Made by a program: the position numbers and the translations under genes. The notes under the pieces were generated by a model. The model saw only the letters and a program-made list of their open reading frames with translations. It was not told the origin of the DNA and searched no databases. A stretch of DNA of 64,000 nt from Schumannella luteola (lineage in GTDB: Bacteria > Actinomycetota > Actinomycetes > Actinomycetales > Microbacteriaceae): positions 62,001 through 126,000 of the forward strand of contig NZ_JACBZY010000001.1 in assembly GCF_013408685.1 (NCBI RefSeq), written 5' to 3'. Positions within the stretch are counted from its first letter, which is position 1. Every line of letters starts with the position of its first letter. Positions 27,387 through 36,742 of the stretch are shown in pieces.

Positions 27387-29320
27387 GCGCGCTCCTCCCG
27401 CTCGTCCTCGTCTGCTCCGGAGTCTCGCGATTCAGGATCGGAAGCCTGTTCAGGGGAATTTCCGCCCGAATCGGCTGCCGCATCCTGAATTGCGCCCGCT
27501 TCGGTCCTGAATTGCGAAGGGGTCGCGGGCGAGGATGCCGTCGATGACGGGGGTGAAGCGACACCCCGGGCATCGGGGTGCGCAGGGTCCGCCACCGCGG
27601 CAACACGGTCGATCACGAGCGGCGGGGCACCCGTCGCGGCGGCGACGCCCCAGCGGTGCGAGGTGTCGCCGGCCGCCGCCGTCACGACCGAGGCGGCGAC
27701 GTGGGCGAACAGGCTCTCGGCATCCCGCACGTCGAGCGCGCCGAGCCGGGCCGAGATCGGGCCCTGCACGGTGTGCACGTCGACGACGCCGAGGCGCAGC
27801 GCCCGCGTGAGCGGGCCCTGGGATGCGGCGACGCTCTGCACGCGCGCGAAGGGCACGACGACGAGCTCGCGCCAGATCGCTCCGCGGCGCAGCAGCACCG
27901 CATCCGAGAGGTAGCCGAAGCCGTTGCGCCGCCACGAGAACCAGCGCAGCACGGCTGCACGCCGCGGCGAGGTCGTGAAGTCGCCGGCGCCGCGATCGCG
28001 GCCGAAGCCGCTCGCGAGCACCGGCAGCAGCTCGTCGGCGTCGTGGCCGGGCAGCAGCAGGTGCAGCACCCGCAGGGCGTCGTCACGGCTGCCGACGGGC
28101 AGCACGATCGCGTTCTGCTGCTGCTGGCCGTCGCCGTTGCCGCCGTGCCCCGAGCGCGCAGCACGGTTGATGCGGATGTGCCACCAGCCGAACGGCCGCC
28201 AGATCAGCGACTGGTTGACCGAGATCGAGTGGATGCGCCCGGGCGGGATCGTCTCGTTGGCGGTGGCGAGCACGCCGTAGCCGACGCGGATGCCGTGCTC
28301 GGTCGACGCGATCGTGTAGCGCAGGAACTTGATCACCTTGCGCACCTGGTACGACCCGAATCCGAGCACCAGCGGCACGGCGGTGAACAGGATCCAGAAC
28401 TCACCGCTCAGCGCGACGGTCACGATGCTGCCGGCGATGAGCACGAGCAGCCAGAGCGTCGCGTCGCTGACGATCGTCGAGCCGATGAGGCGCTTGGCCG
28501 ACATCTCGACGACCGACTGCGGCGGCGCCGCGTTCGGGTCGAGTTCGGGCGCGAGGAAGTCCTGCACGCGGTCGTCCACGAAACCGGAGAGCCGGGCGCT
28601 CGCGGTCGCGGGTGCACCCGGTGCCCCGGCGACGCCGCTCGCGGCTCCCGCGCCGGCAGCCCCCGCCGCCGCACCGCCGACCCCGCCGCCGGCAGCGCCC
28701 GTCGCCCGCTTCGCCGCCTGCACGCCCGAGGCGAGCCGCAGGATCTCGAGACGCAGCTCATCCGCATCCCGCGACCGCAGGTAGTCGAGCTTCACGTTGG
28801 CGTCGTCGCCGGCGACCTGCACCTCGAACTTCGCCGCGCCGAGCAGGCGGGCGAGCACGGGCCGGGAGATGTCGACGCCCTGGATGCGGTCGAGTCGCGC
28901 CTTGCGGTGGGTGCGGAACAGCACGCCGCTGCGCACCTCGACGAGCTCGGCGGTGACACGGTAGGTGTGCATGCGCCACGACAGCCAGAACAGCAGGATG
29001 ACGATGAGCACCAGCAGCACGAGCGCCCCGAGCGCGAGCGGCACGTAGCCCGAGTTGATCAGCCAGTCGACGGGGTCGCGGTCGCGTCCGCCGCCGCCCC
29101 GCTGGCCGCGTCCGTCGGCGACGCCGATCACGAAGTCGAGCAGCCGCTCGCGGAACTGCGCGAAGAGGAAGCCGCCGATCGCGATCAGCAGCAGTCCGCC
29201 GCGCAGCAGCGGGGTGGCCGGATGCAGGCGGTGCCACTCGTCGTCGGCGAGCTCGCCATCGGGCACGACGGCGCCCGGCCCGACTCCGCCCGGCCCGTCA
29301 GTCACAGGCCCGTCGGTCAC
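27383..29320 (-). CDS. PH-domain (bPH2) membrane protein, YdbT-like
   Basis: Start at GTG 29320, whose GTGA overlaps the previous stop by 4 bases, giving 645 residues. It carries two membrane-helix pairs and three bPH2 domains (first about residues 85-180; second from VRKVIKFLRYTIASTEHGIR; third from SWRRNGFGYLSDAVLLRRG), the layout of B. subtilis YdbT. A long Gly/Ala linker follows the first PH domain and a Ser/Ala/Asp-rich tail of about 85 residues ends the protein. YdbT works with YdbS, matching the gene upstream, and has been tied to resistance to some peptides; the exact role here is unknown. Confidence 0.88.
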   Translation of the reverse strand: MTDGPVTDGPGGVGPGAVVPDGELADDEWHRLHPATPLLRGGLLLIAIGGFLFAQFRERLLDFVIGVADGRGQRGGGGRDRDPVDWLINSGYVPLALGALVLLVLIVILLFWLSWRMHTYRVTAELVEVRSGVLFRTHRKARLDRIQGVDISRPVLARLLGAAKFEVQVAGDDANVKLDYLRSRDADELRLEILRLASGVQAAKRATGAAGGGVGGAAAGAAGAGAASGVAGAPGAPATASARLSGFVDDRVQDFLAPELDPNAAPPQSVVEMSAKRLIGSTIVSDATLWLLVLIAGSIVTVALSGEFWILFTAVPLVLGFGSYQVRKVIKFLRYTIASTEHGIRVGYGVLATANETIPPGRIHSISVNQSLIWRPFGWWHIRINRAARSGHGGNGDGQQQQNAIVLPVGSRDDALRVLHLLLPGHDADELLPVLASGFGRDRGAGDFTTSPRRAAVLRWFSWRRNGFGYLSDAVLLRRGAIWRELVVVPFARVQSVAASQGPLTRALRLGVVDVHTVQGPISARLGALDVRDAESLFAHVAASVVTAAAGDTSHRWGVAAATGAPPLVIDRVAAVADPAHPDARGVASPPSSTASSPATPSQFRTEAGAIQDAAADSGGNSPEQASDPESRDSGADEDEREERA

Positions 29321-29862
29321 AGGCAGGCCCGGCGGGTCTCGGCGAGCTCGACGAGGTGGTCGCGCAGCGCATCCGCGTCGGCCTCGGCGAGACCGGGGAT
29401 GAGCACGTTGCTCGCCGCGGCGGCCGTGACGAGCTTGAGCTGGCTGAGTCCGAGCGCGCGCTCGATGGGTCCGCGCGTGACGTCGACGAGCTGCATGCGC
29501 CCGTAGGGCACGGCGACCGTGCGGTGGAAGAGGATGCCCTTGCGCAGCACGAGGTCGTCGTCGCGCAGCTGATAGCCGATCGCCCGCACGCGCCGGGGCG
29601 TGAACGCGAGCACGAGCACCATCGTGATGAAGACGGCGATGGGGATGAGCAGCAGCCCCCAGATGCGCTGCCCGCTGAGCAGCCACGGCAGCGTCACGGC
29701 GACGGTGAAGATCACCGTCCAGATCGCGGTCGACACCAGGTCGTAGCGCAGGTACTTCGGCGACACGCGACGCCACTCGCCGGCGACGGGCTCGAGCCGG
29801 CGCTCATCCACCGTCGCACCGGGCGCCGGCGCGGGGCCGGGGTTCTCGGGGGTGTCGCTCAC
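29317..29862 (-). CDS. PH-domain (bPH2) membrane protein, YdbS-like
   Basis: A 181-residue protein with two membrane helices (about residues 45-63 and 68-86) followed by one bPH2 domain (YQLRDDDLVLRKGILFHRT ... PYGRMQLVDVTRGPIERALG), the standard YdbS layout. It is translationally coupled to the larger YdbT-like gene and follows DUF3180, an order conserved in actinobacteria at the end of the folate operon. Confidence 0.9.
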   Translation of the reverse strand: MSDTPENPGPAPAPGATVDERRLEPVAGEWRRVSPKYLRYDLVSTAIWTVIFTVAVTLPWLLSGQRIWGLLLIPIAVFITMVLVLAFTPRRVRAIGYQLRDDDLVLRKGILFHRTVAVPYGRMQLVDVTRGPIERALGLSQLKLVTAAAASNVLIPGLAEADADALRDHLVELAETRRACL

Positions 29863-29910
29863 GGCATCCTCTCGCTGCGGCCGGCCGACAGCTCCGGCGG
29901 GGTCGCGTCC

Positions 29911-30390
29911 CTAGGAGCGCACGCTGCCCGGAGGGTCGTGGTCGTGATCGTCGTCATCGTGCGGGGGCACCGTGCAGAGGAACTCGGCTACGAGCCCCGC
30001 CACGAGGAGGATGATCGCGCCGCCCAGGGCGGCGAACGCCATGAGCATCGACCCTACCCCGGCCACCGAGCGGGTGAGCAGGTAGCCGACCAGCCCGAGC
30101 GCGGCGCCGACGAGCAGGGCGCCGGCGAGCGAGCTCGACTTCGCGAGCAGGGCGACGCGGGTGGCGAGGATGGGGTCGACCGGGCGCGGGCTGTGGCCGC
30201 GCGTGGTGCGGTAGATCGGCACCGCGAGGATGATCACGATCGCGGCGATGACGACGATCGCGATCGGCAGGCTGACGGCGGGCTCGTAGCGCGCGGCGCC
30301 GGCGGAGGTGACGGCGGTCTGCAGCAGGAAGGTCGCCACGCCGCCGATCACGCCGAGCACGATGAGCGTGCCCGCGGTGGTTCGTCCCAT
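29911..30390 (-). CDS. DUF3180 membrane protein
   Basis: A 159-residue membrane protein with four helices (about 6-26, 38-58, 85-107, 112-134) and an acidic, His/Asp-rich tail (PPHDDDDHDHDPP) that could bind metal ions. The family is found in actinobacteria almost always just after folK, as here: its ATG lies 2 bases after the folK stop. Function unknown. Confidence 0.9.
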   Translation of the reverse strand: MGRTTAGTLIVLGVIGGVATFLLQTAVTSAGAARYEPAVSLPIAIVVIAAIVIILAVPIYRTTRGHSPRPVDPILATRVALLAKSSSLAGALLVGAALGLVGYLLTRSVAGVGSMLMAFAALGGAIILLVAGLVAEFLCTVPPHDDDDHDHDPPGSVRS

Positions 30391-30392
30391 GC

Positions 30393-30881
30393 TCAGCGGC
30401 TCCGGTCGAGGCGGGCCAGCAGGTCGGCGACGCGGCCCTCGCCGACGAGCTGCGCATCCGGATCGACGTCGAGCCAGGGGCGCAGCACGAAATCGCGCTC
30501 GACGGCGCGCGGATGCGGCAGCGTCAGCAGGTCGGAGTCGCGGGTCATCCCGGCGAAGTCGACGATGTCGAGGTCGAGCGTGCGATCGCCCCAGCGCTCG
30601 ACGCGCTCGCGCCCGTGCGCGGTCTCGATGCCCTGCAGCACGGCGAGCAGCGTCTCGGGGTCGAGCGTGGTCGTCACGAGCGCGACGCCGTTGAGGTAGC
30701 CCGGCTTCGACTCGTCGCGACCCTGCAGCGTGAGGGCGACCGAGTCGTAGAGCGGCGACACGGCGAGCACGTCGATCTGCTCGGTGGCCTCGAGCTCGGC
30801 GACCGCCTGGCGGATCGTCGTCTCACGCTCGCCGAGGTTGGCGCCGAGGGCGATCACGGCGGTGCGGGGCACGTCGGTCAT
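30393..30881 (-). CDS. folK: 2-amino-4-hydroxy-6-hydroxymethyldihydropteridine pyrophosphokinase
   Basis: A 162-residue HPPK starting at ATG 30881, overlapping the folB stop by ATGA. Motifs: AVIALGANLGERE at the N-terminus, SPLYDSVAL, GRDESKPGYLNGV and the signature ERWGDRTLDLDIV followed by LPHPRAVERDFVLRPW. It transfers pyrophosphate from ATP to 6-hydroxymethyl-dihydropterin, the step before dihydropteroate synthase. It is separate from folB here, whereas some relatives carry a folB-folK fusion. Confidence 0.96.
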   Translation of the reverse strand: MTDVPRTAVIALGANLGERETTIRQAVAELEATEQIDVLAVSPLYDSVALTLQGRDESKPGYLNGVALVTTTLDPETLLAVLQGIETAHGRERVERWGDRTLDLDIVDFAGMTRDSDLLTLPHPRAVERDFVLRPWLDVDPDAQLVGEGRVADLLARLDRSR

Positions 30882-31327
30882 GCGGTTCCTTCCGAGGCGG
30901 ATGCGGATGCCGAGGCGGAGGCGGAGGCCGGGCGTCGCGTGATCGTCACGCTCACGTCGTCGAAGGGCACCGTGATCGGGGCGCTCGGCTTGTGCACGGT
31001 GATGGTCGTCTCGCGCACGGCCGGCCAGCTCAGGGCGACCGCGGCGATGCGCTCGGCGACGGTCTCGATCAGGTCGACCGGGTCGCGCTCCACCGCCGCG
31101 ACGACCTGCTCGCTCAGCTCGCCGTAGTGCACGGTGCTGGCGAGGTCGTCGCCGCCGGCGGCGGGGCCGAGCGGCAGCCGCACCTCGACGTCGATGACGA
31201 AGAGCTGGCCGTTCTCGCGCTCGTGGTCGAAGACGCCGTGGTGGGCGAAGGCCTTCAGTCCGGTGACGCGGATGCGGTCGAGCGGCAGCGGGCCGAGCTC
31301 GCCGTCCTGGGGTGCGGTGGTCGGCAT
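30878..31327 (-). CDS. folB: Dihydroneopterin aldolase
   Basis: ATG 31327 overlaps the folP stop (TGATG) and has GAGGAG at good spacing; GTG 31330 is the alternative. The 149-residue product shows the FolB motifs IRVTGLKAFAHHGVFDHERE (catalytic region), FVIDVEVRLPL, STVHYGELSE and LIETVAERIA, with the catalytic Lys in VHKPSAPI. It converts dihydroneopterin to 6-hydroxymethyl-dihydropterin and glycolaldehyde. The tail is an Ala-Ser repeat (ASASASASAS) absent from most homologues. Confidence 0.95.
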   Translation of the reverse strand: MPTTAPQDGELGPLPLDRIRVTGLKAFAHHGVFDHERENGQLFVIDVEVRLPLGPAAGGDDLASTVHYGELSEQVVAAVERDPVDLIETVAERIAAVALSWPAVRETTITVHKPSAPITVPFDDVSVTITRRPASASASASASASEGTA

Positions 31328-32238
31328 CACTGCTCCTCGCGGTCGATGACGCCGCCGTCACGCCACGCCGCCCAGGTCGTCAGCGCGGTGCGGGTCGAGG
31401 GCACGTCGTGCACACGCACCGCCCAGGCTCCGCTCTCGGCGGCGAGCGCGCTGGTCACGGCGGTCGGCAGGTCGCGGTCGAGCACGCTCGCGGTCTCGGG
31501 CAGCACCCCGCCGATGAAGCGCTTGCGCGATACCGCGGCGAGCACGCCGTGCCCGAGCGAGGCGAGCTCGGGTATGCCGCGCAGCAGCTGCCAGTTCTGC
31601 TCGGGCGTGTGACCGAAGCCGATGCCGGGGTCGAGGATCATGCGATCGAGGGCGACGCCGGCGACCGCGAGCTCGGCGATGCGCTGCTTCAGCTCGGCGC
31701 GCACCTCGGCGACCGCGTCACGGTACTCGGTGGGCGCATCCGCCCCGCCGCGCCAGTGCATCACGACGAAGTGCACGCCCGCGTCGGCGACGACCTCCGC
31801 CATGCCCGGGTCGGCCAGGCCGCCGGAGATGTCGTTGACGATCACGGCGCCGGCGGTGATCGCCTCGGCGGCCGTGCGGGCGTTGACGGTGTCGACGCTG
31901 ACGGGGATGCGCCGGTCGCTCAACTCGCGGATCACCGGAAGGATGCGCCGGCGCTCCTCTTCCGGGTCGACGCGCGTCGCGCCGGGCCGGGTCGACTCGC
32001 CGCCGATGTCGATGATCGTGGCGCCCTGCTCGAACAGCAGGCCACCGCGTTCGATCGCGGCGCGGGTCTCCGACCACTCGCCGCCGTCGCTGAAGGAGTC
32101 GGGCGTGACGTTGAGCACGCCCATGATCTGCGGCACCGTGACCGGTCGGCGCCGCGGAGCGGACGAAGCCGGGACAGGCGCGACACCGGGCGCGGCGGCC
32201 TGGTCGGCCGCCACGCTGCGCCCGGTGTCGTCCGTCAT
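31327..32238 (-). CDS. folP: Dihydropteroate synthase
   Basis: A 303-residue TIM-barrel enzyme with GVLNVTPDSFSDGG, DIGGESTRPGA, SVDTVNARTA, VNDISGG, LDPGIGFGHT and SRKRFIGGV, all diagnostic of DHPS, the sulfonamide target. It condenses p-aminobenzoate with the pterin pyrophosphate. An N-terminal extension of about 32 residues precedes the core. It begins 5 bases after the ftsH stop; folE, which usually occupies this position, is missing. Confidence 0.97.
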   Translation of the reverse strand: MTDDTGRSVAADQAAAPGVAPVPASSAPRRRPVTVPQIMGVLNVTPDSFSDGGEWSETRAAIERGGLLFEQGATIIDIGGESTRPGATRVDPEEERRRILPVIRELSDRRIPVSVDTVNARTAAEAITAGAVIVNDISGGLADPGMAEVVADAGVHFVVMHWRGGADAPTEYRDAVAEVRAELKQRIAELAVAGVALDRMILDPGIGFGHTPEQNWQLLRGIPELASLGHGVLAAVSRKRFIGGVLPETASVLDRDLPTAVTSALAAESGAWAVRVHDVPSTRTALTTWAAWRDGGVIDREEQ

Positions 32239-32243
32239 CGCGC

Positions 32244-34265
32244 TCAGGCGGGCGAGAGGCCCGGGTTGCCCGAGGGGCGCGGGGCGCGTGCCGGCTTCGC
32301 CGGGCTCGGCTCGCCGCTGTCGACGCCGCCGTCCACGGCCTCCGGGTCGACCGGCGCCTTGCTCGGCATCTCGATCGGCGGCAGGTCGCTCAGCGGGCGG
32401 TTCGACGACGACAGCCAGAGCGGGCGCTCGGGCAACTTGCGCACATCGGAGAAGATCTCGGCCAGCTGGTCGTGATCGAGCGTCTCCTTCTCGAGCAGCT
32501 CGCGGGCGAGGTTGTCGAGGATGTCGCGGTTGTCGTTGAGGACCTGCCAGGCCTCGTCGTGGGCCGCCTCGATGATGGTGCGCACCTCGGCATCCACCTT
32601 CTCGGCGATGTCCTCGGAGTAGTCGCGCTGGTGCCCCATGTCGCGGCCGAGGAAGACCTCGCCCTGCGACTGGCCCAGCTTGACGGCGCCGATGTCGGCC
32701 GACATGCCGTACTCGGTGACCATCTTGCGGGCGATGCTGGTCGCCTTCTCGATGTCGTTCGACGCGCCCGTGGTCGGGTCGTGGAAGACGATCTCCTCGG
32801 CGACGCGGCCGCCCATCGCGTAGGTCAGCTGGTCGAGCAGCTCGTTGCGGGTGACCGAGTACTTGTCCTCCAGCGGCAGCACCATCGTGTAGCCGAGGGC
32901 GCGTCCGCGCGGCAGGATCGTGACCTTCGTGACCGGGTCGGTGTGGCGCATCGAGGCCGCCGCGAGAGCGTGGCCGCCCTCGTGGTACGCCGTGATGAGC
33001 TTCTCCTTGTCGTTCATCACGCGGGTGCGACGCTGCGGACCGGCCATGACGCGGTCGACCGCCTCATCCAGGGCCCGGTTGTCGATGAGCTGCGCCGAGC
33101 TGCGCGCGGTGAGCAGCGCGGCCTCGTTGAGCACGTTCGCCAGGTCGGCGCCGGTGAAGCCGGGCGTCTTGCGGGCGAGCACCTCGAGGTTGACGCCCTT
33201 CGCCATCGGCTTGCCCTTGGCGTGCACCGACAGGATCTTCTCGCGGCCCTTGAGGTCGGGCGCATCCACGCCGATCTGGCGGTCGAAGCGGCCCGGACGC
33301 AGCAGCGCCGGGTCGAGGATGTCGGGGCGGTTCGTCGCCGCGATGAGGATGACGTTGGTCTTGACGTCGAAGCCGTCCATCTCGACGAGCAGCTGGTTCA
33401 GCGTCTGCTCGCGCTCGTCGTGACCGCCGCCGAGACCGGCGCCGCGGTGGCGGCCGACCGCGTCGATCTCGTCGACGAAGATGATGGCCGGCGAGTTCTG
33501 CTTCGCCTGCTCGAACAGGTCGCGCACGCGGCTCGCGCCGACACCCACGAACATCTCCACGAAGTCGGAACCCGAGATCGAGTAGAACGGCACCCCGGCT
33601 TCGCCGGCGACGGCGCGGGCGAGTAGGGTCTTGCCGGTTCCGGGAGGGCCGTAGAGCAGCACGCCCTTGGGGATGCGCGCGCCGACGGCCTGGAACTTGG
33701 CCGGGTCCTTGAGGAAGTCCTTGATCTCGTGCAGCTCCTCGACGGCCTCGTCGCTGCCGGCGACGTCGTCGAAGGTGACCTTCGGGCTCTCCTTCGAGAC
33801 CAGCTTCGCCTTCGACTTGCCGAACTGCATGACGCGGTTGCCGCCGCCCTGCATGCTCGAGAGCAGGAACCAGAAGATCACGCCGATGATGAGGAACGGC
33901 AGCAGGATGCCGAGCATGCTCATGAACCAGTTGGTCGTCGGCACGTCGTCGGTGTACTTCGCGCCGGAGTCGTCGACCGCGGTCTTCACGTCCTCCGCGC
34001 GGGCCTCGACGTAGTTGAAGCGCACCTGGGTGCCGTAGTCGGTCTTGTCCTTGGTGTACGCCTTCTTGAGGATCAGGTCGACGCGCTGCTCGCCGTCGGT
34101 GATCTTCACCTCCTTGACGTCGCTGCCCTTGAGGAGGCTCATGCCGTCCTGCGTGGGGATGTCCCGGTAGCCCTGGCTGCTCAGGAAGCTGAATCCGACG
34201 AGGCCGAGGATGACCGCGATCGCGACCCAGATCAGCGGCCCGCGGAAGATGCGCTTGAAGTCCAT
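32244..34265 (-). CDS. ftsH: ATP-dependent zinc metalloprotease FtsH
   Basis: A 673-residue membrane protease. Two membrane helices (about 12-28 and 105-127) flank a small outer domain, then the AAA+ module with GPPGTGKT (Walker A), IIFVDEID (Walker B) and the second region of homology ending RPGRFDRQI, then the M41 protease with the zinc site HEGGH (about 428-432). FtsH degrades misassembled membrane proteins and some regulators. The Pro/Ala-rich C-terminal tail is typical of actinobacteria. It is preceded by hpt, with 134 bases between. Confidence 0.97.
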   Translation of the reverse strand: MDFKRIFRGPLIWVAIAVILGLVGFSFLSSQGYRDIPTQDGMSLLKGSDVKEVKITDGEQRVDLILKKAYTKDKTDYGTQVRFNYVEARAEDVKTAVDDSGAKYTDDVPTTNWFMSMLGILLPFLIIGVIFWFLLSSMQGGGNRVMQFGKSKAKLVSKESPKVTFDDVAGSDEAVEELHEIKDFLKDPAKFQAVGARIPKGVLLYGPPGTGKTLLARAVAGEAGVPFYSISGSDFVEMFVGVGASRVRDLFEQAKQNSPAIIFVDEIDAVGRHRGAGLGGGHDEREQTLNQLLVEMDGFDVKTNVILIAATNRPDILDPALLRPGRFDRQIGVDAPDLKGREKILSVHAKGKPMAKGVNLEVLARKTPGFTGADLANVLNEAALLTARSSAQLIDNRALDEAVDRVMAGPQRRTRVMNDKEKLITAYHEGGHALAAASMRHTDPVTKVTILPRGRALGYTMVLPLEDKYSVTRNELLDQLTYAMGGRVAEEIVFHDPTTGASNDIEKATSIARKMVTEYGMSADIGAVKLGQSQGEVFLGRDMGHQRDYSEDIAEKVDAEVRTIIEAAHDEAWQVLNDNRDILDNLARELLEKETLDHDQLAEIFSDVRKLPERPLWLSSSNRPLSDLPPIEMPSKAPVDPEAVDGGVDSGEPSPAKPARAPRPSGNPGLSPA

Positions 34266-34399
34266 GCTTGTGCGGGCCGTGCCCGCATCCTTCCTAGGAA
34301 TACGTGGAAGTCAGAGTAACGCTCTGTCTCTTTGCGAGCCCTGCATGTTCGCCGGAGGCGCACCCGCATCCCGCTGAGCGTGACGGGACCCCCGCGAGG

Positions 34400-34951
34400 T
34401 CAGCTGTAGACGTGCGGTGCGAGCACCGCGACAGCGCGCAGGTTGCGGTACTTCTCGGCGTAGTCGAGGCCGTAGCCGACGACGAAGTCGTTGGGGATGT
34501 CGAAGCCGATGTACTTGACCGGCACCTCGACCTTGGCCGCGTCGGGCTTGCGCAGCAGCGCGCAGATCTCGACGCTCGCGGCGCCGCGGCTGCGCAGGTT
34601 CTCGAGCAGCCAGGAGAGCGTGAGGCCCGAGTCGATGATGTCCTCGACGATGAGCACGTGGCGGCCGGTCAGGTCGCTGTCGAGGTCTTTGAGGATGCGC
34701 ACGACGCCGCTCGACTTGGTGCCCGAGCCGTAGGAGGAGACGGCCATCCAGTCCATCTCGACGTGGGCGCGCAGCTCGCGTGCGAGGTCGGCCATGACCA
34801 TGACTGCGCCGCGCAGCACGCCGACGAGAAGGATCTCGCGGTCCGCGTAGTCGGCCTCGATCTGCCGGCTCAGCTCGGCCAGCTTGGCGTGGATCTCCTC
34901 CTCGGTGACGAGGATGTCGGCCAGATCGTTCGCGACGTCGGAGGTCTCCAT
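34400..34951 (-). CDS. hpt: Hypoxanthine phosphoribosyltransferase
   Basis: A 183-residue purine salvage enzyme. The PRPP-binding motif VLIVEDIIDSGLTL, the RGAVMVMADLAREL loop and the KYIGFDIPNDFVVGYGLDY C-terminal segment identify HPRT. It makes IMP and GMP from hypoxanthine and guanine. It stands between tilS (35 bases upstream) and ftsH, the conserved order in Gram-positive bacteria. Confidence 0.96.
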   Translation of the reverse strand: METSDVANDLADILVTEEEIHAKLAELSRQIEADYADREILLVGVLRGAVMVMADLARELRAHVEMDWMAVSSYGSGTKSSGVVRILKDLDSDLTGRHVLIVEDIIDSGLTLSWLLENLRSRGAASVEICALLRKPDAAKVEVPVKYIGFDIPNDFVVGYGLDYAEKYRNLRAVAVLAPHVYS

Positions 34952-34986
34952 GCGCCGAGCCTAATCGGGTCGGCGCGGCCTCCGGG

Positions 34987-36048
34987 TCAGTGGTCGTGCG
35001 GGGGCTTCTGACCGGTCAGCTCGCCGGCGCGCGTCGAGATGAGGTGGAGGCGCCCGCCGCGCCGCTCGGCGGTGAATCCGGGCAGGTCGATCGGCCCCTG
35101 GCCATGCCAGTCGGTCACGAGGCGGGCGACCTCGAGCGTCTGCGTGCGACTCAGCGCGACGTGGAACTCCGAGTTCGCGACGAGCCGGATGAGCCGCTGC
35201 CGCAGCGCCGCCGGGTTCGCCGCGAGCGCGCTCACGCTGAGCGAGACCCCGGCCTCCTCGAGCTCGACGACGTCTTCGGCGACCTCCTCGGCCATCGCGT
35301 CGAGCGCATCCGCGTCTTCGGCGGCCTGGGCGGCGGTGCGGGCGAGGGCCTCGGCGACACCCGGACCGAGCTCGGTCTCGAGCACGGGCAGCACGCTCTG
35401 CCGCACCCGCACCCGGGCGTACGCCGGATCGACGTTGTGCGGGTCGGTCCACGGGTCGAGCCCGGCGTCGGCGCAGGCGGCGAGGGTGGATGCGCGGCGC
35501 AGCCCCAGCAGCGGCCGACGATAGAGCCCGGATCCGCCGACGGCGGGTCCGCTCACGGCGGCCATCCCGCGGATGCTCGTCGCCCCCGACCCGCGCGCGA
35601 GCCCGAGCAGCACGGTCTCGGCCTGGTCGTCGAGGGTGTGCCCGAGCAGCACGGCGGCGGCGCCGGTCGCGCGCGCCGTCGCGACGAGGGCGGCGTAGCG
35701 GGCGTCGCGGGCGGCCGCCTCCGGCCCCTCGTGTGCGGCGTCGCCGCGCGCTGCGACCTCGACGGCCACGACCTCGACGGGATGCAGGCCGAGCGCGCGC
35801 GCGGTCTCGGCTGCCCCGGCGGCGATCGTCGCGGATCCCTCCTGCAGCCCGTGGTCGATGACGACGGCGCCGCCGCGGAGTCCCGCGCGGGGCGCCTCGA
35901 AGGCGGTCGCGGCGGCGAGCGCGAGGGAATCCGGTCCGCCGCTCAGCGCGACGAGCACGAGCGCGTCGGCCGGCAGTCCCGCGAACGACTCGCGCACCGC
36001 CCGCCGGGTGTCGGCGATGGCGGGGGTCAGCCGGGGTCGATCGGGCAC
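34987..36048 (-). CDS. tilS: tRNA(Ile)-lysidine synthase
   Basis: A 353-residue N-type ATP-pyrophosphatase with the PP-loop SGGPDS near residue 35, [10 protein letters not shown] and the [22 protein letters not shown] motif of TilS, followed by a helical substrate-binding part. It attaches lysine to C34 of the tRNA-Ile that reads AUA. Start is GTG 36048. It diverges from ppa; the promoters must share 36049-36134. Confidence 0.95.
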   Translation of the reverse strand: MPDRPRLTPAIADTRRAVRESFAGLPADALVLVALSGGPDSLALAAATAFEAPRAGLRGGAVVIDHGLQEGSATIAAGAAETARALGLHPVEVVAVEVAARGDAAHEGPEAAARDARYAALVATARATGAAAVLLGHTLDDQAETVLLGLARGSGATSIRGMAAVSGPAVGGSGLYRRPLLGLRRASTLAACADAGLDPWTDPHNVDPAYARVRVRQSVLPVLETELGPGVAEALARTAAQAAEDADALDAMAEEVAEDVVELEEAGVSLSVSALAANPAALRQRLIRLVANSEFHVALSRTQTLEVARLVTDWHGQGPIDLPGFTAERRGGRLHLISTRAGELTGQKPPHDH

Positions 36049-36134
36049 CGGATAACGTTATGGGGTGTCTCGCGCCGCCGCATCCGGTGCCGTGTTCTGA
36101 GACCCGCATCCGATCAACGAGGAGAACCCCCGAC

Positions 36135-36626
36135 ATGGCCGCTTACGACGCCGTCATCGAGATCCCCAAGGGCAGCCGCAACAAGTACGAGGTCGACCAC
36201 GAGACCGGTCGCGTGTTCCTCGACCGCGTGCTCTTCACGGGCTTCGTCTACCCCACCGACTACGGCTTCTTCGAGAACACCCTCGGCCTCGACGGCGACC
36301 CCGTCGACGTGCTCGTGCTGCTCGACTACCCGCTGTTCCCGGGCGTCGGCGTGAAGGTGCGCCCCGTCGGCGTCTTCAACATGACGGATGACGGCGGCAG
36401 CGACGCCAAGGTCATCGCCGTGCCCGCGAAGGACCCGCGCTGGTCGCACATCCAGGACGTGAACGACATCCCGGAGTACACCCGCAAGGAGATCGAGCAC
36501 TTCTTCGAGCACTACAAGGACCTCGAGCCCGGCAAGTGGGTCAAGACCGAGGGCTGGGGCGACACCGCCGAGGCGGAGAAGATCATCGAGGCCGGCATCG
36601 CCGCCTACGTGCCCGGCTCGCACTGA
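36135..36626 (+). CDS. ppa: Inorganic pyrophosphatase
   Basis: A 163-residue soluble family I pyrophosphatase, start ATG 36135 with AGGAGAA. Active-site signatures: [39 protein letters not shown] (metal-binding Asp residues) and [10 protein letters not shown]. It hydrolyses PPi to phosphate and drives biosynthetic reactions. Monocistronic and followed by a strong terminator. Confidence 0.97.
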   Translation: MAAYDAVIEIPKGSRNKYEVDHETGRVFLDRVLFTGFVYPTDYGFFENTLGLDGDPVDVLVLLDYPLFPGVGVKVRPVGVFNMTDDGGSDAKVIAVPAKDPRWSHIQDVNDIPEYTRKEIEHFFEHYKDLEPGKWVKTEGWGDTAEAEKIIEAGIAAYVPGSH

Positions 36627-36660
36627 GCCGACTCGCTCAGCGTCGGTCCGCCGGCAGAGC

Positions 36661-36694
36661 GAAGGGCCCCGGGATGCTCATCCCGGGGCCCTTC
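36661..36694. terminator. Terminator after ppa, bidirectional
   Basis: A perfect inverted repeat GAAGGGCCCCGGGAT / ATCCCGGGGCCCTTC with loop GCTC, 34 bases after ppa and 49 bases before the end of the convergent NlpC/P60 gene. Confidence 0.88.
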
Positions 36695-36742
36695 GTCATG
36701 TCATGTCCGCTGGGTGCGACGCGGCCGACGACGATCGCGGGG

